Assembly: GCA_964627505.1 (NCBI GenBank)
Contig: CAZVKB010000005.1
Span: 1-59,359, forward strand
Direction: 5' to 3'
DNA from: JACJWR01 sp964627505
Lineage (GTDB): Bacteria > Actinomycetota > Actinomycetes > S36-B12 > UBA10799
DNA: 59,359 nt
The notes beneath the pieces were generated by a model. That model saw only the letters and a program-made list of their open reading frames with translations. It had not been told where the DNA came from and made no database searches. Both the position numbers and the translations under genes were made by a program. Numbering within the stretch: the stretch's first letter is position 1; every line of letters starts with the position of its first letter. This document shows positions 1-10,073 of the stretch, in pieces.

Positions 1-764
1 TTCTGCACATCGCGGAAGTACTCCGCCATGGTCAGGGCAGTCAGAGCCACCCGCAAACGTGTCCCCGGCGGCTCGTCCATCTGTCCGAATACCAGGGCGG
101 TCTTGGAAATCACGCCCGATTCCGTCATTTCCAGGAAGAGGTCGTTGCCCTCACGGGTGCGCTCACCAACGCCGGCGAACACTGACACACCACCGAAGTT
201 CTCCGCCACCCGGTAGATCATTTCCTGAATCAGCACGGTTTTGCCCACACCGGCACCGCCGAACAGGCCGATCTTGCCTCCCTTCACATAGGGGGTGAGC
301 AAATCGATCACCTTGATGCCAGTGGCGAACACTTCGGTCTTGGATTCCAGTTGATCGAAGCTGGGCGCCAACCGGTGAATCCCCCACCGTTGGGTGATGT
401 CAAGATCCGCCTCTGCGACGTCCAGCGGGATTCCCAGGGTGTTCCAGACGTGGCCCAGGGTGACATCGCCGACGGGCACGGAAATCGCACTGCCGGTGTC
501 AGTTACCTCCGTGCCGCGCACCAAACCGTCGGTCGGTTGCAGCGAAATGGCGCGCACCAGGTTGTCCCCAATGTGCTGTTCCACTTCCAGGGTGAGGATG
601 CGCGTGGCCGCCTCGCCTTCCATCGCTTCACCGAAGTCAACTTCGACATGCAGGGCGTTGTACAACTCCGGCATCGACTCGGATGGGAACTCAACGTCGA
701 CGACCGGGCCGGTGACCCGGGCGACGCGGCCAACGCCAGTGATGGTCGCGGTCTCGGCAGTCAT
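1..764 (-). CDS. atpD: F1 ATP synthase subunit beta (5' part, truncated by window edge)
   Basis: Catalytic nucleotide-binding subunit of the F1 head. The first 254 codons are present and the gene runs off the left edge. Translation begins MTAETATITGVGRV at the ATG at 764, and the P-loop GGAGVGKT lies at about residues 169-176. The conserved stretches GERTREGNDL and MDEPPGTRLRVA follow. The start lies 14 nt after the atpG stop, so the gene belongs to the same transcript. The ATPase domain C-terminus and atpC should lie outside the window. Identification is secure. Confidence 0.97.
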   Translation of the reverse strand, partial: MTAETATITGVGRVARVTGPVVDVEFPSESMPELYNALHVEVDFGEAMEGEAATRILTLEVEQHIGDNLVRAISLQPTDGLVRGTEVTDTGSAISVPVGDVTLGHVWNTLGIPLDVAEADLDITQRWGIHRLAPSFDQLESKTEVFATGIKVIDLLTPYVKGGKIGLFGGAGVGKTVLIQEMIYRVAENFGGVSVFAGVGERTREGNDLFLEMTESGVISKTALVFGQMDEPPGTRLRVALTALTMAEYFRDVQ

Positions 765-778
765 GGGTATGTCAGCTC

Positions 779-1726
779 CTAAGCTGTTGCGGAGGCCAAC
801 GCGTCGGCGCCGCCGACGATCTCGCTGATCTCCTGGGTGATCTCGGCCTGACGGGCCTGGTTGGCTTGACGAACGAGGGTTTTGATGAGTTCTTCGGCGT
901 TGTCGGTGGCGGATTTCATCGCGCGCTGCCGGGCAGCGTGTTCAGAGGCTGCCGACATCAGCAGCGCGGTATAGACGAGGTGGGCAACAAATCGTGGCAA
1001 TAGATCGTCGAGGACGGCGTTGACTCCAGGTTCGAAGTCGTACAACGGCAACACCGCAGAACCGCCCTTGTCCTCACCACCGGTGATGTGCTGCTGCGAA
1101 GTATCGAGTGCAATGTCGACGACTTGCAGCGGCAGAATCCGACGCACCCGCACTTCTTGCACCACGCGGTTGACGAAGTGGGTGTAGACGATGTGGATTT
1201 CATCGACGCCACCCTTGTCATCATCGGTGGTGAACGCCTTGATCAGGGCATCAGCGATCTCTTTGGCTTTCTCGTAGGTGGGGGCATCTGAGAAGCCGGT
1301 CCACGATTGCTCCACGTGCCGTTCCCGGAAGGAGTAGAACGACACTGCTTTCCGACCCACCAAGAAGGGTGCCGATTCGATGTCCTTGCCCCGCAGATTC
1401 TCGACCAAACGATCGGCCGCTTTGATCGCGTTCGCAGAGTAGGCCCCCGCCAATCCCCGATCGGCGGTGATCAACAGGATCGCCGCTCGCTGCTCCCCCT
1501 CCACCGTCGGCTCCGTGGCCAGGAGCGGATGGTTGATGGTGGGGGTGTGCGCGGCAGCCAAACCGATCGAGCGCAGCAGGTTGACGGCGTACGGCAACGC
1601 CGCATCGACAGCCTGCTGTGCCTTGACGATCCGCGACGACGCAATCAGTTCCATCGCTTTGGTGATCTTCTTGGTGGCCTGCACGGAGCGAATGCGCCGC
1701 CGGTACACCCGAAGTTGGGCTCCCAT
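779..1726 (-). CDS. atpG: F1 ATP synthase subunit gamma
   Basis: Central rotor shaft of F1; its two terminal helices form the coiled coil that turns inside the alpha3beta3 head. The N-terminus MGAQLRVYRRRIRSVQATKK and the following ITKAMELIASSR are the classic gamma signature. The C-terminal helix carries MKSATDNAEELIKTL. At 315 aa it is a little longer than the roughly 290-aa E. coli protein; the extra material is a central acidic insertion (TTDDDKGG, GGEDKGG), as is usual in actinobacteria. It lies 10 nt after atpA and 14 nt before atpD. Confidence 0.97.
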   Translation of the reverse strand: MGAQLRVYRRRIRSVQATKKITKAMELIASSRIVKAQQAVDAALPYAVNLLRSIGLAAAHTPTINHPLLATEPTVEGEQRAAILLITADRGLAGAYSANAIKAADRLVENLRGKDIESAPFLVGRKAVSFYSFRERHVEQSWTGFSDAPTYEKAKEIADALIKAFTTDDDKGGVDEIHIVYTHFVNRVVQEVRVRRILPLQVVDIALDTSQQHITGGEDKGGSAVLPLYDFEPGVNAVLDDLLPRFVAHLVYTALLMSAASEHAARQRAMKSATDNAEELIKTLVRQANQARQAEITQEISEIVGGADALASATA

Positions 1727-1736
1727 AATCGACCGC

Positions 1737-3371
<1,635 letters not shown>

Positions 3372-3421
3372 GTGCGTTCTCTTTTCGTTTCCTCACTGAT
3401 GCCGTTCGGCGTCAGCAATAG

Positions 3422-4243
3422 TCAGCTCGTGAGCCGGCGGCGGGCCTGCTCGATTCGGGTGGCGAGGGTGCCGTCGACGACCTCGTCGCCGACACGTACT
3501 TCGATTCCGCCGACCACATCGGGGTCGACGATGGCGTTGATGATCACATCTCGTCCTTGGATCCGGCTCAATACCGAAACCAAGCGAGCACGCTGGGATT
3601 CCGTCAGCGGTACCGCGGTGGTCACGTTGGCAATCACCCGGCTGCGCCGCATGGCAGCGAGCTCGGAAAGCTCGGTGATGGCGGCAGTCATCTGTCGTCC
3701 CCGCAGGTGTCCGGCCACAAAGACCAACAGTTCTTCGGTGGTGGGGTCCGCTTTGCCATCGAGCAAACTAGACACGATTCCCTGTTTGGCACTCGCCGAG
3801 GACGCCGGATCGGTCAACGCCAATTGCAGGTCGGCATTGGCCTCCACGGTGCGACCGAATCGGAAGAGTTCCTCCTCCACCCGATCCAGGCGGCTCTCTG
3901 ATTCGGCTGCCATAAACAGCAAGGAAGCCGCGCACATTTCGATGGCATCGGACATGTCGCGTTCCGAGGACCAACGGTCGTTGATGATCCCCTGCACCAG
4001 ATCCACACTCAGCGCTGGCACCCGCTCGGAGAACAGCTGTGTGAGCACGCCATCTTTGACCGCAGCTACCGTGGCGGAATCGGCCCAAAGTTGCCGCAAC
4101 GACCGCTCTCGATCTGCCACGTCCGCAATAGTGAGGACCCCGGTTCCGGCGGCCCCGAGCAGCGGCGCCGACGTGGGATCTTCATAGAGTGCAGCCAGTC
4201 GATTCGACAACGCCTCGCTGGCGGCGCGACTTGAACCGAGCAT
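3422..4243 (-). CDS. atpH: F1 ATP synthase subunit delta
   Basis: Peripheral stalk protein that joins the b subunit to the top of F1. It is 273 aa, the long form typical of actinomycetes outside the mycobacteria (proteobacterial delta is near 180 aa). It is not fused to a b-like domain, unlike the mycobacterial b-delta fusion. The C-terminal part (VTTAVPLTESQRARLVSVLS, then VVGGIEVRVGDEVVDGTL) matches the OSCP/delta signature. Its ATG shares one base with the atpF stop (TGATG), indicating translational coupling. Confidence 0.95.
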   Translation of the reverse strand: MLGSSRAASEALSNRLAALYEDPTSAPLLGAAGTGVLTIADVADRERSLRQLWADSATVAAVKDGVLTQLFSERVPALSVDLVQGIINDRWSSERDMSDAIEMCAASLLFMAAESESRLDRVEEELFRFGRTVEANADLQLALTDPASSASAKQGIVSSLLDGKADPTTEELLVFVAGHLRGRQMTAAITELSELAAMRRSRVIANVTTAVPLTESQRARLVSVLSRIQGRDVIINAIVDPDVVGGIEVRVGDEVVDGTLATRIEQARRRLTS

Positions 4244-4791
4244 CAGCCCTGCCCTGCCGGACTCTGTTCCAGGGAGTCGATGAACCGATCGATCACCCGT
4301 TGCGAGCGGGCATCGTCGGTGAGCGATTCGCCCACGATCTTGCCCGCCAGATCTGCGGCCATAGCACCGACCGAAGTACGCAGTTCAGTCATTGCTTTAG
4401 CCCGATCGGCTGCAATCGCCGCAGTGGCCTGGTCAGTGACCTGTTTGGCGGCTGCAACCGCCTGGGCGCGCGCCTCTTCGATGATCTGCGCTTTGTCCGC
4501 CTGCGCCTGGGTGCGAATCTCCGCGGCTTGCTGTCGGGCTGCGTCCAACTCGGCTTCGAGTTGCGCTTTCAACGCCGCCGACTCCGCCTGCGCCTCCTCA
4601 GCCTTGCGAATTCCACCCGCAATGGCCGCTTCGCGCTCATCCAGAATCTGCTTCACCTTTGGCAAAGCCAACTTGGCGAGGACGCCGAAGACGATGAAGA
4701 ACGCGACCAGGGCGATGATGAACTCGTACATGGGGATGCGCAGGACGTTGAATTCGCCCTCGGCCGCCACCAGAGTTGTCAGTACGCTCAT
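4243..4791 (-). CDS. atpF: F0 ATP synthase subunit b
   Basis: Membrane-anchored peripheral stalk subunit, 182 aa. One transmembrane helix near residues 22-42 (YEFIIALVAFFIVFGVLAK) is followed by LPKVKQILDEREAAI and a long charged, alanine-rich helix (EEAQAESAALKAQLEAELDA). That layout is diagnostic of subunit b. It lies 16 nt downstream of atpE, and its stop overlaps the atpH start. Confidence 0.96.
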   Translation of the reverse strand: MSVLTTLVAAEGEFNVLRIPMYEFIIALVAFFIVFGVLAKLALPKVKQILDEREAAIAGGIRKAEEAQAESAALKAQLEAELDAARQQAAEIRTQAQADKAQIIEEARAQAVAAAKQVTDQATAAIAADRAKAMTELRTSVGAMAADLAGKIVGESLTDDARSQRVIDRFIDSLEQSPAGQG

Positions 4792-4807
4792 GGTCGTTTC
4801 CCCGGAC

Positions 4808-5053
4808 TCAGGCGCCGAAGACGAACGGGGCCACGAAGCCGATCAGGGCCAGTGCCTCGGCCAGGGCGAAACCAAGCAGCATGTTCTGCCGGATCACGCC
4901 ATAGGCTTCAGGCTGCCGGGCAATGGCTTGCACACCATTACCGAAGATCAGCCCGATACCGATGCCAGGTCCGATCGCCGCAAGGCCGTAGCCAATAGAT
5001 CCGAGCGAACCGGTAATCGTTTCAGCAGCGATCACGTCAAGCACAGATTGCAT
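4808..5053 (-). CDS. atpE: F0 ATP synthase subunit c (proteolipid)
   Basis: Rotor-ring proteolipid, 81 aa in two membrane helices. Helix 1 carries the glycine motif AAIGPGIGIGLIFGNG, the polar loop is ARQPEA, and helix 2 has the ion-binding glutamate in FALAEALALIGFV. The Gln in helix 1 and the Ser after the Glu that mark Na+-binding rings are absent, so proton coupling is inferred. A strong AAGGAAGAAG-like ribosome site precedes the ATG, fitting the high copy number needed. Confidence 0.97.
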   Translation of the reverse strand: MQSVLDVIAAETITGSLGSIGYGLAAIGPGIGIGLIFGNGVQAIARQPEAYGVIRQNMLLGFALAEALALIGFVAPFVFGA

Positions 5054-5115
5054 CTCTTCTTCCTTCTTTCTCGGTCCTGCGGACGTCCCGCCGGATCGGG
5101 TCTGTGGATTCTGAC

Positions 5116-5970
5116 TCAGTGCTCCGAATGGAGTGAGCCGGCGATGTATACAGCGGTGAGCAAAGTGAAGATGTAGGCCTGCAAGGTGATGATCAGCAGC
5201 TCAAACCCGGTGAGGGTGACGGTCATCAAGAACGACGCCGCCGAACCCACGATCCCGATCACGGAAAAGCTGGCCAAGTAGAACGTGGCAACAGTGAACA
5301 CTGTGAGCAGCAGGTGGCCGGCGAACATGTTGGCGAATAGTCGGATAGCGAGCGTGAACGGTCGAATAATCACGTTCGATAGCAACTCGATCGGTGCCAG
5401 TAGTACGTAGATCGGTTTGGGCAACCCGGGCGGGAACATCATGTTCGTGAAGAATTTGATCGGCCCCTGGTGCTTGAGGCCGAGGAACATGTACACGCAC
5501 CACACCATGATGGCCAAAGAGGCGGGGAAGGCAATCCGGGAGGTGACCGGGAATTGCGCACCCGGAATGATCTCGAAGAGGTTCATCATGAACACGAAGA
5601 AGAACATCGAGAACAGGAACGGCACGAAGCGATCCCCGGCTTTGCCGATGGTCTCGCGCGCGATGCCATCGCGGATGAACAAGTAGCCCATCTCACCCAG
5701 GCTTTGCACTTTCCCTGGGATCAACTTAGGTTTGCCGAAGGCGACGAGGAAAAACACAATCACGATCGTGCTGCCGATGATCGCGAGCACCACTGGCTTG
5801 GAAATTTCCCAGGTGATCCCGAAGAGATCAAACGAAAAGTACGACGGGAGATTGATGATCTCCGCACTCGGAGCCGGGAAACCACAGCCCTGGTCATTTC
5901 CGAGATGTGCGTTCTCGCACCCCGGCTGCGTCGTGCTGGCCGCGATTCGAGCTGCAACTCCGCTCGCCAA
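5116..5970 (-). CDS. atpB: F0 ATP synthase subunit a
   Basis: Stator channel subunit that conducts protons to the c ring. Several hydrophobic helices are visible. The essential arginine is in the block FTLAIRLFANMFAGHLL, and the C-terminal helix is LTGFELLIITLQAYIFTLLT. I place the start at the TTG at 5970 because a GGAGG lies 6 nt upstream. This gives 284 aa. The frame stays open up to 6030 but has no better ribosome site. First of the structural subunits; atpE follows 62 nt downstream. Confidence 0.93.
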   Translation of the reverse strand: MASGVAARIAASTTQPGCENAHLGNDQGCGFPAPSAEIINLPSYFSFDLFGITWEISKPVVLAIIGSTIVIVFFLVAFGKPKLIPGKVQSLGEMGYLFIRDGIARETIGKAGDRFVPFLFSMFFFVFMMNLFEIIPGAQFPVTSRIAFPASLAIMVWCVYMFLGLKHQGPIKFFTNMMFPPGLPKPIYVLLAPIELLSNVIIRPFTLAIRLFANMFAGHLLLTVFTVATFYLASFSVIGIVGSAASFLMTVTLTGFELLIITLQAYIFTLLTAVYIAGSLHSEH

Positions 5971-6078
5971 GGCCGGCCTCCTATCGTTGCGTGCGCCGCC
6001 GACTCCGCGCAAATCGCGGTTGCGGCCCACCTCGGTGTGGCTAATGCTGTGTTTACTGTGACATCACGGTTGGTGAAA

Positions 6079-6318
6079 TCACTGTTTGGGGGTCGGATTG
6101 TCGGAGTTCGACACCCGGTAATGCACAAGATACAGACTGAGGGCGATTCCGACGATGACACCCACAGCCACGAAAGCTTCCCAGTGCCCAAACTTCAGAC
6201 TCAACAACCAGCCGATCCCGCCGTAGAACACGATGCCACCGATGAGGTAGCTGACGATCATCCACGCCACATCCGCAGTTGACTTGTCTGATTCCGGTAG
6301 AGCATCTGACTTCGCCAT
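6079..6318 (-). CDS. AtpZ-like small two-helix membrane protein of the ATP synthase operon
   Basis: A 79-aa protein with two hydrophobic helices (WMIVSYLIGGIVFYGGIGWLL and FVAVGVIVGIALSLYLVHY) and polar ends. The layout matches the AtpZ/ATPase_gene1 family, small proteins encoded just before F0 genes and thought to help F0 assembly or Mg2+ handling. It lies between atpI and atpB. A TAGGTT box at 6328-6333 could give it its own promoter. Family placement is by layout and position; sequence identity to known AtpZ cannot be measured here. Confidence 0.7.
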   Translation of the reverse strand: MAKSDALPESDKSTADVAWMIVSYLIGGIVFYGGIGWLLSLKFGHWEAFVAVGVIVGIALSLYLVHYRVSNSDNPTPKQ

Positions 6319-6377
6319 CGCGCTAGCAACCTATCAGTGCGCAGGCAGCGACTTGCATCCAGGCACGCCGAAGGGTT

Positions 6378-6866
6378 TCAGGCTCCATCACTCCCGGACC
6401 CACCAGAGTTTGGCGGGCTGGGAGGACCAGTCGGGCCACTGCCCGGTTCCACCGTGAGCATCTTGGTGCGACTGAATCCGATGATGGCCCCCAGGATCCA
6501 GGTGAGCACGCAGACGATCACAGTGAAGGCAAAGACCTGGGCATTGAAAAAGGTCGCATTCTTCAGCACCAACATCAGCACGAAAAGCAATCCGATTTGC
6601 ACGATGTACACCAGCAATGCGGTGTTCATTCCGAGCGCGGGGTTGTTGCGCAACACTCGGCCCACCACGATTTGACCACCGGCGAAGAAGGCGATGACGA
6701 CGATGGCGCCCATGGCTGCCGCCAGCGCGCCTTTCCCGCCGTAGAGGAATCCCGCGACGACCACCGCAATCACGCCCACTACTCCAGTGATGAACGAAGG
6801 TGTGCGCACTAGGGCGATCTGCTCGGGGGCATCTGCCTGCGAGACCGGCGGCTTCGGAGTGCTCAT
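6378..6866 (-). CDS. atpI: ATP synthase subunit I (AtpI-like) membrane protein
   Basis: A four-helix membrane protein of about 162 aa at the expected atpI position, between wecA and atpB. Helices: ITGVVGVIAVVVAGFLY, AAAMGAIVVIAFFAGGQIVV, LVYIVQIGLLFVLMLVL and FTVIVCVLTWILGAIIGF. AtpI assists c-ring assembly in other bacteria. The C-terminus is a Gly/Pro/Ser-rich tail. The start is uncertain: the ATG at 6866 is used, but a GTG at 6896 overlaps the wecA stop as GTGA and would add 10 residues through translational coupling. Confidence 0.8.
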   Translation of the reverse strand: MSTPKPPVSQADAPEQIALVRTPSFITGVVGVIAVVVAGFLYGGKGALAAAMGAIVVIAFFAGGQIVVGRVLRNNPALGMNTALLVYIVQIGLLFVLMLVLKNATFFNAQVFAFTVIVCVLTWILGAIIGFSRTKMLTVEPGSGPTGPPSPPNSGGSGSDGA

Positions 6867-6892
6867 AGGTCCCGAAACTACACGCCCCGGAG

Positions 6893-7996
6893 TCACCCGG
6901 CTGCGGACGACCCGATCTCCGCAGCCGCCGGTCTGCGCACAAGCAGCACCATCACAGTCGTGCCCAGGATCAACACAGTCGCCGACACGGCAACCGAGAC
7001 GAACGCAAAAGACACGGCTGTGAAGGCCACAAGCGCAGTCCAGCCGTACATCAAAGACACCGCGCGGCGTTGGGAATGACCCATCTGCATGAGTCGGTGG
7101 TGCAGATGCTGCTTGTCGGCGGCAAACGGACTTGTCCCCGCCCGCGCCCGGCGACCCACAGCCAACACCACATCGGTCAGCGGCACCGCCACCACGGCCA
7201 GGGGTAACAGCAGCGGCACGATGGCCGGGAAGAGCGTCACCCCTTGCAATGCGGAAGGATCCAGTCGGCCGGTGAGTGTGATCATGGCGGCGGCGAGCAG
7301 CAGTCCGATCAACATGGAACCGGTGTCACCCATAAAAATCCGCGCCGGATAGATGTTGTGTGGCAGAAACCCCAGGCACATTCCTGCGAGCAGCGCACAG
7401 ATCAACGTGGCCAATGTTGCGCGCTGGAAACCGAACTCCACGCTGAGCAGGTAGGAGTAGGCAAAAAACGCCAACGCGGCGATCGCCACGATGCCGCCAG
7501 CTAGCCCGTCCAGTCCATCGACGAAATTCACTGCGTTCACAGTGAGCAGCACGATGAACACCGTGACAGCGATGCTTGTGACCGGATCGAGCACCAGGGT
7601 GCCGTTGATGGGCAGCCAGACAATTTGTACTCCCTGCCAGGCCATTAAGCCCGCGGCCAGGGCCTGGCCGGCGAATTTGGTAAGGGGCCCGAGCGACAAC
7701 TTGTCGTCCAGCACACCCAGTACCACGATGACCACGACTCCGGTGAGCAAGGCACGCGGCAACGCACTGGTCTCAAACACCGCGCGCATCATGGGCAGTT
7801 TGCTGGCCAACAAAAATCCGGCAAAAAATCCCAGCAGCATGCCCAAGCCGCCCCAGCGCGGGAGCGGCGAGGTGTGCACGTCGCGGTCGCGCACCGGGGC
7901 CATTGCTTTGGCTTTGAGCGCGAGCAGGCGCACCAGGGGCATGGTGAGATACGTCACCGCGGCCGCCGCGAAGAGACACAGCAGATACTCGCGCAC
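6893..7996 (-). CDS. wecA: WecA/MraY-family undecaprenyl-phosphate sugar-1-phosphate transferase
   Basis: Integral membrane enzyme that transfers a hexosamine-1-phosphate (probably GlcNAc-1-P) from its UDP carrier to a polyprenyl phosphate, starting an envelope glycan. It is 367 aa with about ten hydrophobic helices. Family motifs in order: DVHTSPLPRWGGLGM, VLGVLDDK, the Mg-binding NFVDGLDGLAGG, FMGDTGSM, and the cytosolic His motif HLHHRLMQMGHSQ. The HLHH motif favours WecA over MraY. The GTG at 7996 lies 6 nt after a TAGGCT box, suggesting a leaderless message. Its stop overlaps a possible atpI start. Confidence 0.92.
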   Translation of the reverse strand: MREYLLCLFAAAAVTYLTMPLVRLLALKAKAMAPVRDRDVHTSPLPRWGGLGMLLGFFAGFLLASKLPMMRAVFETSALPRALLTGVVVIVVLGVLDDKLSLGPLTKFAGQALAAGLMAWQGVQIVWLPINGTLVLDPVTSIAVTVFIVLLTVNAVNFVDGLDGLAGGIVAIAALAFFAYSYLLSVEFGFQRATLATLICALLAGMCLGFLPHNIYPARIFMGDTGSMLIGLLLAAAMITLTGRLDPSALQGVTLFPAIVPLLLPLAVVAVPLTDVVLAVGRRARAGTSPFAADKQHLHHRLMQMGHSQRRAVSLMYGWTALVAFTAVSFAFVSVAVSATVLILGTTVMVLLVRRPAAAEIGSSAAG

Positions 7997-8002
7997 CTCG
8001 AC

Positions 8003-8008
8003 AGCCTA
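8003..8008 (-). promoter_or_regulatory. -10 box (TAGGCT) of a probable leaderless wecA message
   Basis: TAGGCT on the minus strand, 6 nt before the wecA GTG at 7996. With the usual 6-8 nt from -10 box to +1, transcription would begin at the start codon. No Shine-Dalgarno sequence is present. Confidence 0.5.
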
Positions 8009-8035
8009 GACCCGGTGCTGGAGTTTGCTCGGGAT

Positions 8036-9298
8036 TTAGCTGCGGTCGTACGCCGGGTGGCGGGCGACCAAAGCCCCCACTGCAACTGCGATCTCCGCGG
8101 CAGCCTCCGGTTCAGCGATCGCCCGGGCGATCAAGTCGGCGACCTCGGTCATGTCCGCCACACCCATCCCCTGCGTGGTGACGCTGGGAGTTCCGACTCT
8201 GATGCCGGAGGCCACCATCGGCGGCTGCGGGTCATACGGGATGGCGTTCTTGTTCAAGGTGATGCCGGCGTTCCCGCACAGTTGCTCTGCTACCGCGCCG
8301 GTGACCCCGAGTCCGCGCAGGTCGATCAAGGCCAGGTGGGTGTCGGTACCGCCGCTCACTGTCCGCATGCCGTGCGCATCCAAACCGGCAGCGAGGGCCT
8401 GCGCGTTGGCGATCACATTGTTGGCGTATTCGGCGAATTCCGGACTTGCCGCTTCCTTCAAAGCCACCGCCTTCGCCGCCACCGCATGCATCAACGGCCC
8501 ACCCTGCATCATGGGAAAAACGGCTTTGTCGAGTTTGGCCGCATGTTCGGCCTTGCTCAAAATCATGCCGCCGCGCGGCCCCCGCAGCACCTTGTGGGTG
8601 GTGAAGCAAACGACGTCGGCATAGGGCACCGGACTCGGGATGGCCTTGCCGGCTACCAACCCGATGAAGTGGGCCGCATCGACCATCAAAATCGCACCCA
8701 CCTCGTCGGCGATGGCGCGGAATGCGGCAAAGTCGATCAGCCGCGAGTATGCGGTGGCCCCGGCGATGATCATCTTCGGCCGGTGGGTGATTGCCAAGTC
8801 GCGGACTTCGTCATAGTCGATCAATTCGGTGTCTTCGCGGACCCCGTAAGACACGATGTTGAACCACCGGCCGGAGAAATTGACTTTCGACCCATGGGTG
8901 AGGTGGCCACCGTGCGGCAGGCTCATTGCCAGCACAGTTTCACCTGGCTTGACGAAGGCGCCATAGGCCGCGATGTTGGCGCTCGCACCACTGTGCGGCT
9001 GCAAGTTGGCATGTTCGGCCCCGAACAACTCTTTCGCCCGCTCGATGCCGATGATCTCAGCCTTGTCCACTTCCGAGCAGCCGCCGTAGTAGCGCCGACC
9101 CGGGTACCCCTCGGCGTATTTGTTGCTCAATGTGGAACCGAGGGCGGCGAGCACTGCAGGTGAGGTGAAGTTCTCACTGGCGATCAGTTGTAAGCCGGCG
9201 CGGGCCCGGTCGAGTTCGGAGAGCAAGATATCGGCGATCTCTGGATCTTCGGCAGCCAACATCGAGAAATCAGGACCCCAGAACGGCACGTGTGTCAT
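8036..9298 (-). CDS. glyA: serine hydroxymethyltransferase
   Basis: PLP enzyme that interconverts serine and glycine and supplies one-carbon units to tetrahydrofolate. It is 420 aa, the usual length. The PLP-binding lysine is in CFTTHKVLRGPRGG (about K236), preceded by ILMVDAAHFIGLVAG. The N-terminal blocks LIASENFTSPAVL and NKYAEGYPGRRYYGG are invariant in the family. The ATG at 9298 (MTHVPFWGPDF) is chosen because it lies 7 nt after a TACACT box; the in-frame extension to 9334 lacks homology-like content. It is divergent from sua5, with only 34 bp between. Confidence 0.97.
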   Translation of the reverse strand: MTHVPFWGPDFSMLAAEDPEIADILLSELDRARAGLQLIASENFTSPAVLAALGSTLSNKYAEGYPGRRYYGGCSEVDKAEIIGIERAKELFGAEHANLQPHSGASANIAAYGAFVKPGETVLAMSLPHGGHLTHGSKVNFSGRWFNIVSYGVREDTELIDYDEVRDLAITHRPKMIIAGATAYSRLIDFAAFRAIADEVGAILMVDAAHFIGLVAGKAIPSPVPYADVVCFTTHKVLRGPRGGMILSKAEHAAKLDKAVFPMMQGGPLMHAVAAKAVALKEAASPEFAEYANNVIANAQALAAGLDAHGMRTVSGGTDTHLALIDLRGLGVTGAVAEQLCGNAGITLNKNAIPYDPQPPMVASGIRVGTPSVTTQGMGVADMTEVADLIARAIAEPEAAAEIAVAVGALVARHPAYDRS

Positions 9299-9305
9299 GG
9301 GGAGC

Positions 9306-9311
9306 AGTGTA
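9306..9311 (-). promoter_or_regulatory. -10 box (TACACT) of a probable leaderless glyA message
   Basis: TACACT on the minus strand, 7 nt before the glyA ATG. It lies inside the 34-bp space shared with the divergent sua5 gene. Confidence 0.45.
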
Positions 9312-9332
9312 CGCAAGGGCACAATCAGTCCC

Positions 9333-10073
9333 ATGAGCCAACGCTTTCAATGTGATCGACCAGACGATCGGCGCACTGGCCTGGCTGCGGCCAAAGCGGC
9401 GTTGCGCCGCGGTGCGCTAGTGGTATTCCCCACTGACAGCGTGTATGCGGTGGCCTGTGATGCGTTTCGGCCAGCAGCCACCTCTGCGCTGCGGGCGGCA
9501 AAAGGCCGGGCACCAGACGCGCCCTTGCCGGTGCTGATCGGGTCGCCGGGGACTGCTGACGGCATCGTGCGAGACCTCTCGGAGGCAGCACGGGAGTTGA
9601 TGGCCGCCTTCTGGCCAGGTCCGCTCACCCTGATTGCCCGCGCGCAACCGTCGCTCATGTGGGAGGTCGACTTTTCTGGTTCGCTGGGTGTCCGTATGCC
9701 GTTGCACCCTTTGGCGCTGGAGTTGTTGGGCCAGTCCGGCCCGTTGGCGGCGACAGGTGCGAACTACCTCGGGCACGCCGTGCCCACCACATGTGCTGAC
9801 GCCCAAGCGCAACTCGGTGATGCCGTGGCTATCTATTTGGACGCCGGACCACTGCGGGGAGGTGCTGGTTCAGCCGTTGTCGATGTCACCGTGACACCGC
9901 CTCGCTTGCGCCGCGCAGGCGACGTGGCGGAGGCCGAGTTAGTCGCTGTGTGCCCCGACCTGGCGGGTGCTTCAGGTGTTTCCGAGCTGTCCCACGGCAC
10001 TACCGAGGAAACGGTCACACCCGCCGCGCTGCTGTCACCCGCGGACGACCTGCCAAGTCGGGCACGTCAATGA
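9333..10073 (+). CDS. tsaC: L-threonylcarbamoyladenylate synthase (Sua5/TsaC family)
   Basis: Makes threonylcarbamoyl-AMP from threonine, bicarbonate and ATP for the t6A37 modification of ANN-decoding tRNAs. It is 246 aa. Visible family blocks: GGALVVFPTDSVY-type sequence (here RGALVVFPTDSVYAVACDAF), AAKGRAPDAPLPVLIGSP, MAAFWPGPLTLIAR, GSLGVRMPLHPLALELL and AATGANYLGHAVPTTC. The start is the ATG at 9333 (MSQRFQCDRPDD). In other actinomycetes this gene follows prmC on the same strand; here it is inverted and its 3' end overlaps prmC by 59 bp, tail to tail. It is also divergent from glyA. Confidence 0.93.
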   Translation: MSQRFQCDRPDDRRTGLAAAKAALRRGALVVFPTDSVYAVACDAFRPAATSALRAAKGRAPDAPLPVLIGSPGTADGIVRDLSEAARELMAAFWPGPLTLIARAQPSLMWEVDFSGSLGVRMPLHPLALELLGQSGPLAATGANYLGHAVPTTCADAQAQLGDAVAIYLDAGPLRGGAGSAVVDVTVTPPRLRRAGDVAEAELVAVCPDLAGASGVSELSHGTTEETVTPAALLSPADDLPSRARQ

